DNA of 8,725 nucleotides from an uncultured Eubacteriales bacterium. Lineage in GTDB: Bacteria; Bacillota; Clostridia; Oscillospirales; Acutalibacteraceae. Location of the stretch: NCBI GenBank assembly GCA_900320415.1, contig ONSE01000103.1, forward strand, positions 1 to 8,725. Reading direction: 5' to 3'. Position 1 is the first letter of the stretch; every line of letters begins with the position of its first letter. Below the pieces are notes generated by a model. That model did no database searches. It had not been told where the DNA came from and worked only from the letters and a program-made list of their open reading frames with translations. The translations under genes were made by a program, and so were the position numbers. Shown piece after piece: positions 1-6,707 of this stretch.

Positions 1-59
1 GTTTCGTACCGCATATTCCCGCCGTGTGTTCATACAATAGGACAGTGCATGATTGTATC

Positions 60-71
60 ATCTCCGGAGAT
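60..71. repeat. 12-bp perfect palindrome in the tepA leader
   Basis: ATCTCCGGAGAT reads the same on both strands and lies 10 bases upstream of the tepA Shine-Dalgarno (GGAGG, 81-85). Two alternative weak stems overlap it: GTATC/GATAC (55-59 with 69-73) and ATGAT/ATCAT (49-53 with 57-61). It could be a site for a dimeric DNA-binding protein or a small RNA hairpin in the leader; the sequence alone does not decide. A TACAAT hexamer at 33-38 resembles a -10 box but has no -35 partner at the right distance, so I do not call a promoter here. Confidence 0.35.
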
Positions 72-91
72 ACTAACAACGGAGGTGTCAT

Positions 92-826
92 ATGTCAGAC
101 TGGAACGAACAGCCGGAGGAATTCGGTGAAAGCGAAAAGGAGCCTGTTACGGAAAGCGCGCAGGGAGATCCCCTGATGCAGACGGGCTCGATTCTCACCG
201 CGCACAAGGGAAGGATCCTGCACTGCCTGACGATTATCGGGCAGATAGAGGGGCATTATATCCTGCCCTCGCGCCACAAAACCACCAAATATGAGCATAT
301 TCTGCCGCTGCTGGTCTCCATTGAGGAGGACGAGCGGATCGAGGGGCTTCTGGTGCTGCTTAATACCGTGGGCGGCGACGTGGAGGCGGGGCTTGCCATT
401 GCCGAGGTCATCTCGGGCATGAAAAAACCCACCGTATCCATTGTGCTGGGAGGCGGACATTCCATCGGGATCCCTCTCGCGGTGGCGGCGAAAAAGAGCT
501 TCATCGCAAAAAGCGCCTCGATGACGGTTCATCCCGTGCGCACGACAGGACTGACGCTCGGCGTGCCGCAGACCTTTGAGTATTTCCGCAGGATGCAGGA
601 CAGGATCACGGGCTTTGTGGTGGAGAACTCGCGGATTTCCCCCGAGCGCTACGGCGAGCTGGTGCTCAACACAGGCGAGCTTGTCACTGATGTCGGAACG
701 ATCCTCGACGGCGCGGACGCTGTCAGAGAGGGATTGATCGACGCGGTCGGCACAGTTTCCGACGCGGTGGAGGCGCTGTACGAAATGATTGTCACGGCAG
801 ACCGGCCGCCGTCAGAGGAGGACTAA
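92..826 (+). CDS. tepA: TepA-type ClpP-fold serine protease
   Basis: A 244-residue member of the ClpP/crotonase-fold TepA (translocation-enhancing protein) family, the ClpP-like protease encoded close to spoIIIE in Bacillus. The first ~35 residues are acidic and poorly conserved. The core follows: a KTTKYEHILP segment near residue 64, NTVGGDVEAG near 91, the nucleophile motif GGGHSIG with Ser124, and TVHP with His147. The likely acidic third residue is near 200 (VTDVG), but its assignment is uncertain. VREGLID near 211 closes the fold, as in ClpP. ATG at 92 is preceded by GGAGG at 81-85 with a six-base spacer. There is no signal peptide or clear membrane segment, so the protein is probably cytosolic or peripheral. 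The family role in protein export or quality control comes from Bacillus work; the substrate here is unknown. It is the first visible gene of a co-directional cluster with uppP and ftsK. Confidence 0.88.
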   Translation: MSDWNEQPEEFGESEKEPVTESAQGDPLMQTGSILTAHKGRILHCLTIIGQIEGHYILPSRHKTTKYEHILPLLVSIEEDERIEGLLVLLNTVGGDVEAGLAIAEVISGMKKPTVSIVLGGGHSIGIPLAVAAKKSFIAKSASMTVHPVRTTGLTLGVPQTFEYFRRMQDRITGFVVENSRISPERYGELVLNTGELVTDVGTILDGADAVREGLIDAVGTVSDAVEALYEMIVTADRPPSEED

Positions 827-828
827 GC

Positions 829-850
829 CCAACGGCTCCAACGCCGTTGG
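829..850 (+). other. Intercistronic hairpin between tepA and uppP
   Basis: Two bases after the tepA stop, CCAACGGC (829-836) pairs perfectly with GCCGTTGG (843-850) around a six-base loop. No T-run follows (the next bases are TACATACC), so this does not look like an intrinsic terminator. It may be a stability or processing element that separates tepA from uppP expression within one transcript, or a partial terminator. The octamer GGTACATA overlaps the end of the hairpin (849-856) and recurs directly before the uppP start (901-908). Confidence 0.5.
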
Positions 851-908
851 TACATACCTTCTCAGCGGCGGATCACAGTCACAAAACACAGTAAAACGGA
901 GGTACATA

Positions 909-1889
909 ATGACAATTTTAGACGCGGTTATTCAAGGTATCGTGCAGGGACTCACGGAGTTTCTGCCTGTTTCCAGCAGCGGTCACCTTGCCATCACGCA
1001 GCACATTCTCGGTGTCAGCGGCGAGGGAAATCTGTTCTTCAACGTCATGCTGCATATCGGTACGCTGGTGGCGGTGGTGGCGTTCTACCACAAGCTGATC
1101 TGGAGCCTGATCAAGGAGTTCTTCCGCATGATCGGCGACATCTTCACGGGAAAATTCCGCTGGAAGGATATGAGCTACGAGAGAAATCTCATCATCATGC
1201 TCATCATCGGACTGATTCCTCTGTTTTTGCTGTTTATCCCCATTCCCGGAACGGGTCTCAAGGTCAAGGACTTTGCCGATATCTTCGCGGCAAGCCCGAT
1301 CCTTCTTGTCACGGCTATCTCGCTGTGTGTGACAAGCGCCATGCTGTTCATCGGCATTATCTGCAACAAGCGCACCTCCGAGCGCAGCTTCAAACACCTC
1401 AAGGGAAGCTCCGCCGACAGCAAGGGCAGAGAGACCTACACCGTTTTTGACGCGGTTTGCGTCGGTCTGATGCAGTGCGTCGCGGCGCTGTTTCCCGGAG
1501 TTTCCCGTTCGGGCTCGACTCTCGCGGTGGGAGAGATGCGCGGCATCAATAAGCAGAAGGCGCTCGATTACACCTTCGTTCTCGGCACCCCCGCGATCAT
1601 CGCGGCGGCGGCGCTGGAGGGTGTTGACGCCCTCCAGGCGCCGGGCGGTCTGCAGCTTGAGCCGGTTCCCACCCTGATCGGTATGGCGGTGTCCGCCGTG
1701 GTCGGCTACCTTGCCATCTGGGTATTCAAGTGGTTCCTCAAAACCGATAAAATGATGATTTTTGTAATATATACCGCCGTTGTGGGCGTTGCGCTGATTG
1801 TTGTTTCCCTGGTCGAGATCGTGACCGGCGCCAACCTCTTCACGGGCGCGCCGCTGGGCAGTAATCTTTTCCCCATGCCCGTCGGCTGA
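909..1889 (+). CDS. uppP: Undecaprenyl-diphosphate phosphatase (UppP/BacA family)
   Basis: An integral membrane phosphatase of 326 residues that converts undecaprenyl diphosphate to the monophosphate. This recycles the lipid carrier used for peptidoglycan and other surface polymers; overproduction of the family confers bacitracin resistance. Both family signatures are present: the (E/Q)xxxE segment QGLTEFLPVSSSGH, with Gln13, Glu17 and His26, and PGVSRSGST, with Ser199 and Arg200. Multiple hydrophobic helices fill the chain. It is about 50 residues longer than E. coli UppP, from longer loops (around residues 70-90 and 155-180) and a short C-terminal tail. I chose ATG at 909 because GGAGG at 898-902 lies six bases upstream and the family N-terminus begins there. 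An in-frame extension back to a TTG at 789 would overlap tepA and encodes unrelated sequence. ftsK follows after a 24-base gap. Confidence 0.94.
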   Translation: MTILDAVIQGIVQGLTEFLPVSSSGHLAITQHILGVSGEGNLFFNVMLHIGTLVAVVAFYHKLIWSLIKEFFRMIGDIFTGKFRWKDMSYERNLIIMLIIGLIPLFLLFIPIPGTGLKVKDFADIFAASPILLVTAISLCVTSAMLFIGIICNKRTSERSFKHLKGSSADSKGRETYTVFDAVCVGLMQCVAALFPGVSRSGSTLAVGEMRGINKQKALDYTFVLGTPAIIAAAALEGVDALQAPGGLQLEPVPTLIGMAVSAVVGYLAIWVFKWFLKTDKMMIFVIYTAVVGVALIVVSLVEIVTGANLFTGAPLGSNLFPMPVG

Positions 1890-1900
1890 TTCTAGAAAAC

Positions 1901-1905
1901 AGGAG
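1901..1905 (+). promoter_or_regulatory. ftsK ribosome binding site, deciding a TTG start
   Basis: AGGAG at 1901-1905 is the only good Shine-Dalgarno before ftsK. Its last base is the first base of an in-frame GTG (1905), so that GTG cannot be served by this site. The next in-frame start, TTG at 1914, lies eight bases downstream at normal spacing. This supports initiation at 1914, three codons inside the longest reading frame. Confidence 0.7.
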
Positions 1906-1913
1906 TGACAGAT

Positions 1914-4685
1914 TTGTCAGCAAAACAGCAGACAAGAGCAAAAAAAACAACGGCAGCCCCCAAAAAAGCCCCTGCGCGAAAGAAAGCATCGGCGCCGAGA
2001 GGTGCAGGATCCGCACCCGCAAGGGAGGCAAAACCATCCGCGCCGCGTGTGAGTCCGCGCATACGCTCCATTCTTTACATCGCTGTCGCGATCGTTTTCG
2101 GTGTGATGATTTTTATCCCGGGCAGCAATATCTGGACGGCGATCCGCTCGTTCTTCTTCGGCGTTTTCGGACTCGGGATATTCCTGATTCCCGCGGCGTT
2201 TGTATATCTTACCGTGATGAACGAGAAGGAGCGCTATGTGGCGCATTTTGAGACAAAGGTAGTGCTTTGTGTCCTGCTGATTCTTCTGGCGGGCGCGTTT
2301 GTCCACCTGATAGCGGGCGCGAAGCATCAGGATATGAACTTCTTCGCGGCGCTGGGCAATCTCTATCTCGACGCCTTTAATGACAGCGGCTACATACCTC
2401 TCAGCAGCGGCATGATGGGCGGCGTTCTCGGTTATCCGCTCGCGTTCCTTTGCGGCAGGATGGTGGCGACGATTCTCACTGTCATCGCGCTCGCGGTTCT
2501 GATTTTTGTCCTGACCAATCTCAGTGTGAAGGACGTCGCGAGAGCGGCGAGCCGCACGATGGACAGGGCGCGGAGGCAGCGTCAGAGGTATATGGAGCGC
2601 AGCGAGGAGCGCCGCCGCCGTGCGGAGGAGGAGCGCGAAAGAGCGCGCCGTGAGGAGGAAGCGCAGGCGGAAGAGGATACCCGAAGAGGACGTTCAGGCG
2701 GCGCGATCGACATTCCTCTCGATACACCGAAGAAAAAACGCGGCAGGGAAAAGGCTGCCGCTACACCCGTCGAGGTGCTGACGGAGGCGGGGATCCTCAC
2801 GCCCGAGCCTGACCGCACGGTGCTTGACTACTCCGATGACAACGAGGGCAACGCCTCCGAGCTTGACCTCTCGTCGGATCTGCTCAGCATCATCAACCGT
2901 GCTGACCGCCCTTATGATGCCAAGAAGGGCTCCGCGGCAGAGGAGACCGCGGAAGATATTTCACGTGAGAAGCGGTCCGACAGCTTTGTTCCGGAGCAGA
3001 GAGCGGCGAAGCCCGAAGCGGTTCCCGCTGCCCCCCGGAAGGACGACGGGGAGGAGGTCTCCGAATTTGACGGCATCGGCTATCAGGCAGAGGTTTCCGA
3101 TGCGGCAAAGCCTGAGAAGGTTTATCACTATCCTCCCGTGCAGCTGCTGCGCCTCAAGGAAAACACCAACGACGCAAGCGCACGGGAGGAGCTGGAGCAG
3201 AACTCGCGCAAGCTGGTTGAGACCCTCACCAGCTTCGGTGTGAACGCGAGGATCGTGAACATCTGCCGAGGTCCCTCCGTCACGCGCTATGAGCTGCAGC
3301 CCGCTCCCGGCGTAAAAATCAGCAAGATCACCAACCTTTCGGATGATATCGCCCTCAACCTCGCCGCCAACGGCGTGCGTATCGAGGCGCCCATCCCCGG
3401 TAAGGCAGCGGTCGGTATCGAGGTGCCGAACAAGGTCGTCAGCATGGTTTCCATGCGTGAGCTGATTGACTCCGACGAGTTCCGCAATGCCAAGAGCAAG
3501 CTGACGGCGGTGCTGGGACGCGATATCTCGGGTGAGATCGTCGTCACCGATATTGCCAAAATGCCGCACCTGCTGATCGCGGGTACGACAGGCTCCGGTA
3601 AATCGGTCTGCGTGAACTCCATTTTGATCAGCATTCTGTATAAGGCGACGCCCGACGAGGTGAAGCTGCTGCTGATTGACCCGAAGATGGTAGAGTTTTC
3701 CAAATATAAAGGGATTCCGCATCTGCTGGTGCCGATCGTTTCCGACGCGAAGAAGGCGGCGGGCGCGCTGGGCTGGGCGGTCAGCGAAATGCTCAACCGC
3801 TACAAGATTTTCTCGGAATACGACTGCAAGGATATAGATTCCTATAATTCATTAATCGAAAGAAACTTAAAATACATTGACGAGCATCCTCCCGTCCGCA
3901 ATGAGGACGGAGAGCTGGTGCAGCCTGTGATGGAGGTGGGCGGACTGCCCGTCGCCAAGGAAAAGATGAGCCGCGTGGTCATCGCGATCGACGAGCTGGC
4001 GGATCTGATGATGGCGGCGCCCAGTGAGGTAGAGGACAGCATCTGCCGTCTGGCGCAGATGGCGCGTGCGGCGGGTATGCACCTGATCCTCGCCACACAG
4101 AGACCTACCGTCAACGTTATCACGGGTCTGATCAAAGCGAACGTTCCGAGCCGTATCGCGCTCAAGGTGAGCTCCAACATGGACAGCCGCACCATTCTCG
4201 ATACGGGCGGCGGCGAGAAGCTGATCGGACGCGGCGATATGCTCTTCTCTCCCGTCGGCGCGCCCAAACCCGTGAGAATCCAGGGCTGCTACGCCTCCGA
4301 GGAGGAGATCGAGAGCGTGACGGGCTACATCAAGAAATCCGCCAAGGCGGAGTACAACGCCGAGATCGAGGAGAGCATCAAGCGCATCGCCAGCGAGGAG
4401 ATCAACCAGGGCAAGAAGTCGGGCGGCGGAGACGACGACGACGGTCTCGCGGTGGACGCGAAGATGGAGGAGGCGATTCAGTGCGTCATCGAGGCGGGAC
4501 AGGCCTCCACCTCGCTGATTCAGAGACGTCTCAAGGTCGGCTACGCCCGAGCGGGCAGAATGATCGACGACATGGAGCAGCTCGGCGTGGTGGGACCTCA
4601 CCAGGGCTCCAAGCCGCGCGACGTGCTGATGACCTACAATGAGTGGCTGGAACGCAGAAATGTTCTGCAAAACAAGAGTGAATAA
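1914..4685 (+). CDS. ftsK: FtsK/SpoIIIE DNA translocase
   Basis: A septal DNA pump of 923 residues that moves chromosome ends across the closing division or sporulation septum by ATP hydrolysis. Order of parts: a basic Lys/Ala/Pro-rich N-terminus (1-48); about four membrane segments (near 52-70, 80-101, 115-133 and 168-203); a long Arg/Glu-rich, probably helical linker (204-260) and an acidic low-complexity stretch to ~400; the FtsK alpha domain from ~403; the RecA-like motor with Walker A GTTGSGKS (557-564) and Walker B IAIDE (Asp693, Glu694); and a C-terminal gamma winged helix (~848-910) ending in GPHQGSKPRDVL, the part that reads orientation sequences. The motor looks intact. A segment before Walker B (~640-690) is longer than I recall from Bacillus SpoIIIE and starts with an AT-rich patch. 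The position near tepA matches spoIIIE, but FtsK and SpoIIIE cannot be separated by sequence here. The start is TTG at 1914 on ribosome-site spacing. Confidence 0.94.
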   Translation: MSAKQQTRAKKTTAAPKKAPARKKASAPRGAGSAPAREAKPSAPRVSPRIRSILYIAVAIVFGVMIFIPGSNIWTAIRSFFFGVFGLGIFLIPAAFVYLTVMNEKERYVAHFETKVVLCVLLILLAGAFVHLIAGAKHQDMNFFAALGNLYLDAFNDSGYIPLSSGMMGGVLGYPLAFLCGRMVATILTVIALAVLIFVLTNLSVKDVARAASRTMDRARRQRQRYMERSEERRRRAEEERERARREEEAQAEEDTRRGRSGGAIDIPLDTPKKKRGREKAAATPVEVLTEAGILTPEPDRTVLDYSDDNEGNASELDLSSDLLSIINRADRPYDAKKGSAAEETAEDISREKRSDSFVPEQRAAKPEAVPAAPRKDDGEEVSEFDGIGYQAEVSDAAKPEKVYHYPPVQLLRLKENTNDASAREELEQNSRKLVETLTSFGVNARIVNICRGPSVTRYELQPAPGVKISKITNLSDDIALNLAANGVRIEAPIPGKAAVGIEVPNKVVSMVSMRELIDSDEFRNAKSKLTAVLGRDISGEIVVTDIAKMPHLLIAGTTGSGKSVCVNSILISILYKATPDEVKLLLIDPKMVEFSKYKGIPHLLVPIVSDAKKAAGALGWAVSEMLNRYKIFSEYDCKDIDSYNSLIERNLKYIDEHPPVRNEDGELVQPVMEVGGLPVAKEKMSRVVIAIDELADLMMAAPSEVEDSICRLAQMARAAGMHLILATQRPTVNVITGLIKANVPSRIALKVSSNMDSRTILDTGGGEKLIGRGDMLFSPVGAPKPVRIQGCYASEEEIESVTGYIKKSAKAEYNAEIEESIKRIASEEINQGKKSGGGDDDDGLAVDAKMEEAIQCVIEAGQASTSLIQRRLKVGYARAGRMIDDMEQLGVVGPHQGSKPRDVLMTYNEWLERRNVLQNKSE

Positions 4686-4699
4686 CGGAGGGGGAAACC

Positions 4700-6580
4700 A
4701 TGGGCTTTTTGCCGATGAATGCCGCCGAAATGCGTGAGCGCGGCTGGGACAGTGTGGATTTTGTGTACGTCTGCGGCGACAGCTATGTGGATCACCCCTC
4801 CTTCGGCGCGGCAATCATCACGCGTGTCCTCGAGGACTGCGGTTGCCGCGTCGCGTTTTTAGCGCAGCCCGACTGGAAATCCGATAAGGATTTTACGCAG
4901 TTCGGCAAGCCGCGTCTGGGCTTTATGGTCTCCGCGGGCAACATTGACAGCATGGTGGCTCACTACACCGTTGCCAGGCGCAGGCGTCATGACGACGCCT
5001 ACACCGCGGGAGGAAAAAACGGAAAGCGCCCCGACAGGGCTGTGACGGTATACTGCCGCATTCTGCGCAGGCTGTTTCCCGACAGCCCGATCATCATCGG
5101 CGGTCTGGAAGCGTCCCTGCGCCGTTTTGCCCACTATGACTACTGGAGCGATTCGGTCATGCCCTCCATTCTATTTGACAGCGGCGCGGATATTCTGGTT
5201 TACGGAATGGGAGAGCTGCAAACGCGCGAGATCGCCAAACGGCTCAGCGACGGCTATCCCGTGGAGGCGCTGCAGGATATGCGCGGTATCTGCTGCAAGG
5301 TGCGCACCGAGGATTATGTGCCGCGCTCGGCGGTGGAGCTGCCGAGCTTTGAGCGCGTAAAAGAAAGCAAGCGCGACTATGCGGTTGCTGCCCGCAAGGA
5401 GCTGGAGGAGGCGGACGCGGTGCGCGGCAAAACGCTGATCCAGCGGCACGGAAGGTATTTGCTGGTGCAGAATCCGCCCATGCCGCCGCTGAACACGGAG
5501 GAGCTTGACCATGTGTACTCGCTGCCCTATGAGCGGTGGTACCCGAAATGCTATGAGGCGGCAGGCGGCGTTCCCGGGATCGCGGAGGTGGAATTTTCCA
5601 TCACCCACAACCGCGGCTGCTTCGGCGCGTGCAACTTCTGCTCGCTCGCCTTTCATCAGGGACGCACCGTTACCGTCCGCAGTGAGGAAAGTGTGCTGAA
5701 AGAGGCGGAGAGCTTCCTTGAAAATCCGCGCTTCAAGGGTTATATCAGCGATGTGGGAGGTCCCACCGCGAACTTCCGCCTGCCCTCCTGCGAAAAGCAG
5801 AAGAAGCTGGGTGTGTGCAGGAACCGCAGGTGCCTCGCTCCCAAGCCCTGCCCCAATATGCAGGTATCTCACACCGAGTATCTGGAACTGCTGCGCAGGC
5901 TGCGCGGGCTCGACGGCATCAAGAAGGTCTTTATCCGCAGCGGCATCCGCTTTGACTACCTGATGGAGGATGAGGACGACGCCTTCTTTGAGGAGCTGGT
6001 CCGCTATCACATCAGCGGCCAGCTGCGCGTCGCGCCCGAGCACTGCTCGGCGGCTGTGCTCGACAAGATGGGCAAGCCGCATATTGAAACCTACAAGCGG
6101 TTCTGCGACAAGTTCTATGCTCTCACGGGAAGGGAGAGGAAAAACCAGTACGTTGTGCCGTATCTGATGAGCTCCCATCCCGGGGCGACGCTGAAGGACG
6201 CGGTGGAGCTGGCGCTGTTCTGCAAGGCGGAGAATATCCACCCCAAGCAGGTGCAGGATTTTTATCCCACCCCCGGAACGATCTCCACGGCGATGTTCTA
6301 CACGGAGCTTGACCCCTACACGCTCGAGCCTGTCTATGTCCCCAAAAAGGACAGGGACAAGGCGATGCAGCGCGCGCTGCTGCAGTACTTCATTCCCGAG
6401 AACAAGCCGCTCGTGATACAGGCGCTGATCAAGGCGGGCAGAAGGGATTTGATCGGGAGCGGCAAAAAGTGTCTTGTCACCCCGGCCGCGGGCATGACGG
6501 ACGGCGGCTATTCCAAAAAATCCGCCCCGCAGCAAAAGACGAAGAAAAAATACGCGCGCTATTCACGGAAGAAGAAATAG
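4700..6580 (+). CDS. YgiQ-family radical SAM protein (UPF0313)
   Basis: A 626-residue protein matching the YgiQ family, whose reaction and substrate are not established. The N-terminal part (~1-290) has the family opening (GFLPMNAAEM, then CGDSYVDHPSFG) and GGLEASLRRFAHYDYW near residue 134. The radical SAM core carries CFGACNFC, with Cys307, Cys311 and Cys314 expected to bind the 4Fe-4S cluster that cleaves S-adenosylmethionine. A second cysteine group (364, 373, 378, 384) sits where E. coli YgiQ also has cysteines and may hold another cluster or metal. The APEH, QDFYPTP and LIGSGKKCLV blocks complete the family C-terminus, followed by a Lys/Arg-rich tail. It is shorter than E. coli YgiQ (about 740 residues) mainly at the ends, and looks complete. 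ATG at 4700 has GGAGG at 4687-4691 and begins 14 bases after the ftsK stop, so co-transcription with ftsK is likely. Confidence 0.9.
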   Translation: MGFLPMNAAEMRERGWDSVDFVYVCGDSYVDHPSFGAAIITRVLEDCGCRVAFLAQPDWKSDKDFTQFGKPRLGFMVSAGNIDSMVAHYTVARRRRHDDAYTAGGKNGKRPDRAVTVYCRILRRLFPDSPIIIGGLEASLRRFAHYDYWSDSVMPSILFDSGADILVYGMGELQTREIAKRLSDGYPVEALQDMRGICCKVRTEDYVPRSAVELPSFERVKESKRDYAVAARKELEEADAVRGKTLIQRHGRYLLVQNPPMPPLNTEELDHVYSLPYERWYPKCYEAAGGVPGIAEVEFSITHNRGCFGACNFCSLAFHQGRTVTVRSEESVLKEAESFLENPRFKGYISDVGGPTANFRLPSCEKQKKLGVCRNRRCLAPKPCPNMQVSHTEYLELLRRLRGLDGIKKVFIRSGIRFDYLMEDEDDAFFEELVRYHISGQLRVAPEHCSAAVLDKMGKPHIETYKRFCDKFYALTGRERKNQYVVPYLMSSHPGATLKDAVELALFCKAENIHPKQVQDFYPTPGTISTAMFYTELDPYTLEPVYVPKKDRDKAMQRALLQYFIPENKPLVIQALIKAGRRDLIGSGKKCLVTPAAGMTDGGYSKKSAPQQKTKKKYARYSRKKK

Positions 6581-6631
6581 CTTTACGGGAGAAGTTTGTC
6601 GTAAAAATTATGAAATATGCATAAAAAAGCC

Positions 6632-6660
6632 TTGACCGAAACGGGATAAAGGGCTATACT
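6632..6660 (+). promoter_or_regulatory. Sigma-A type promoter of tyrS-mscL
   Basis: TTGACC (6632-6637) and TATACT (6655-6660) are separated by exactly 17 bases; each differs from consensus at one position. The preceding ~30 bases (6601-6630) are A/T-rich, like an UP element. The start point should fall near 6667. The site lies in the 127-base gap between ygiQ and tyrS, so it is well placed to start a new transcription unit. Confidence 0.85.
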
Positions 6661-6666
6661 ATAAAA

Positions 6667-6681
6667 GGCGCGGATCGCGCC
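6667..6681 (+). promoter_or_regulatory. GC-rich hairpin at the predicted 5' end of the tyrS mRNA
   Basis: GGCGCG (6667-6672) pairs with CGCGCC (6676-6681) around a three-base loop GAT. The hairpin begins at the base where the promoter predicts the transcript to start, so the mRNA would carry a 5'-terminal stem, a known way of protecting RNA from 5'-end-dependent decay. It is too short to be a riboswitch. It ends 12 bases before the ribosome site AAAGGA (6694-6699). Confidence 0.5.
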
Positions 6682-6707
6682 AGTTCACAGAAGAAAGGAT
6701 TAGATTG

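Noticed and set aside
33..38. TACAAT as a -10 box for tepA
   Set aside because: No -35-like hexamer is found 16-18 bases upstream, and the window edge limits what can be seen.
789..908. In-frame 40-codon N-terminal extension of uppP
   Set aside because: It would overlap the end of tepA, starts at a TTG, encodes non-family sequence and ignores the well-spaced GGAGG before ATG 909.
6127..6134. GGGAAGGG, matching the E. coli FtsK orienting sequence GGGNAGGG
   Set aside because: One copy of such a short motif is expected by chance in a window of this size, and the recognition sequence in this lineage is not known.
5171..6535. 454-codon open frame on the - strand opposite the YgiQ-family gene
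   Set aside because: It is antisense to a strongly supported gene, with His/Leu/Arg-rich composition typical of a shadow frame and no recognisable motif.
6582..6605. TTTACG/CGTAAA hairpin after ygiQ as a possible terminator
   Set aside because: The stem has only six mostly A/T-rich pairs with a 12-base loop and no T-run follows. No terminator is evident between ygiQ and tyrS, so read-through is possible.
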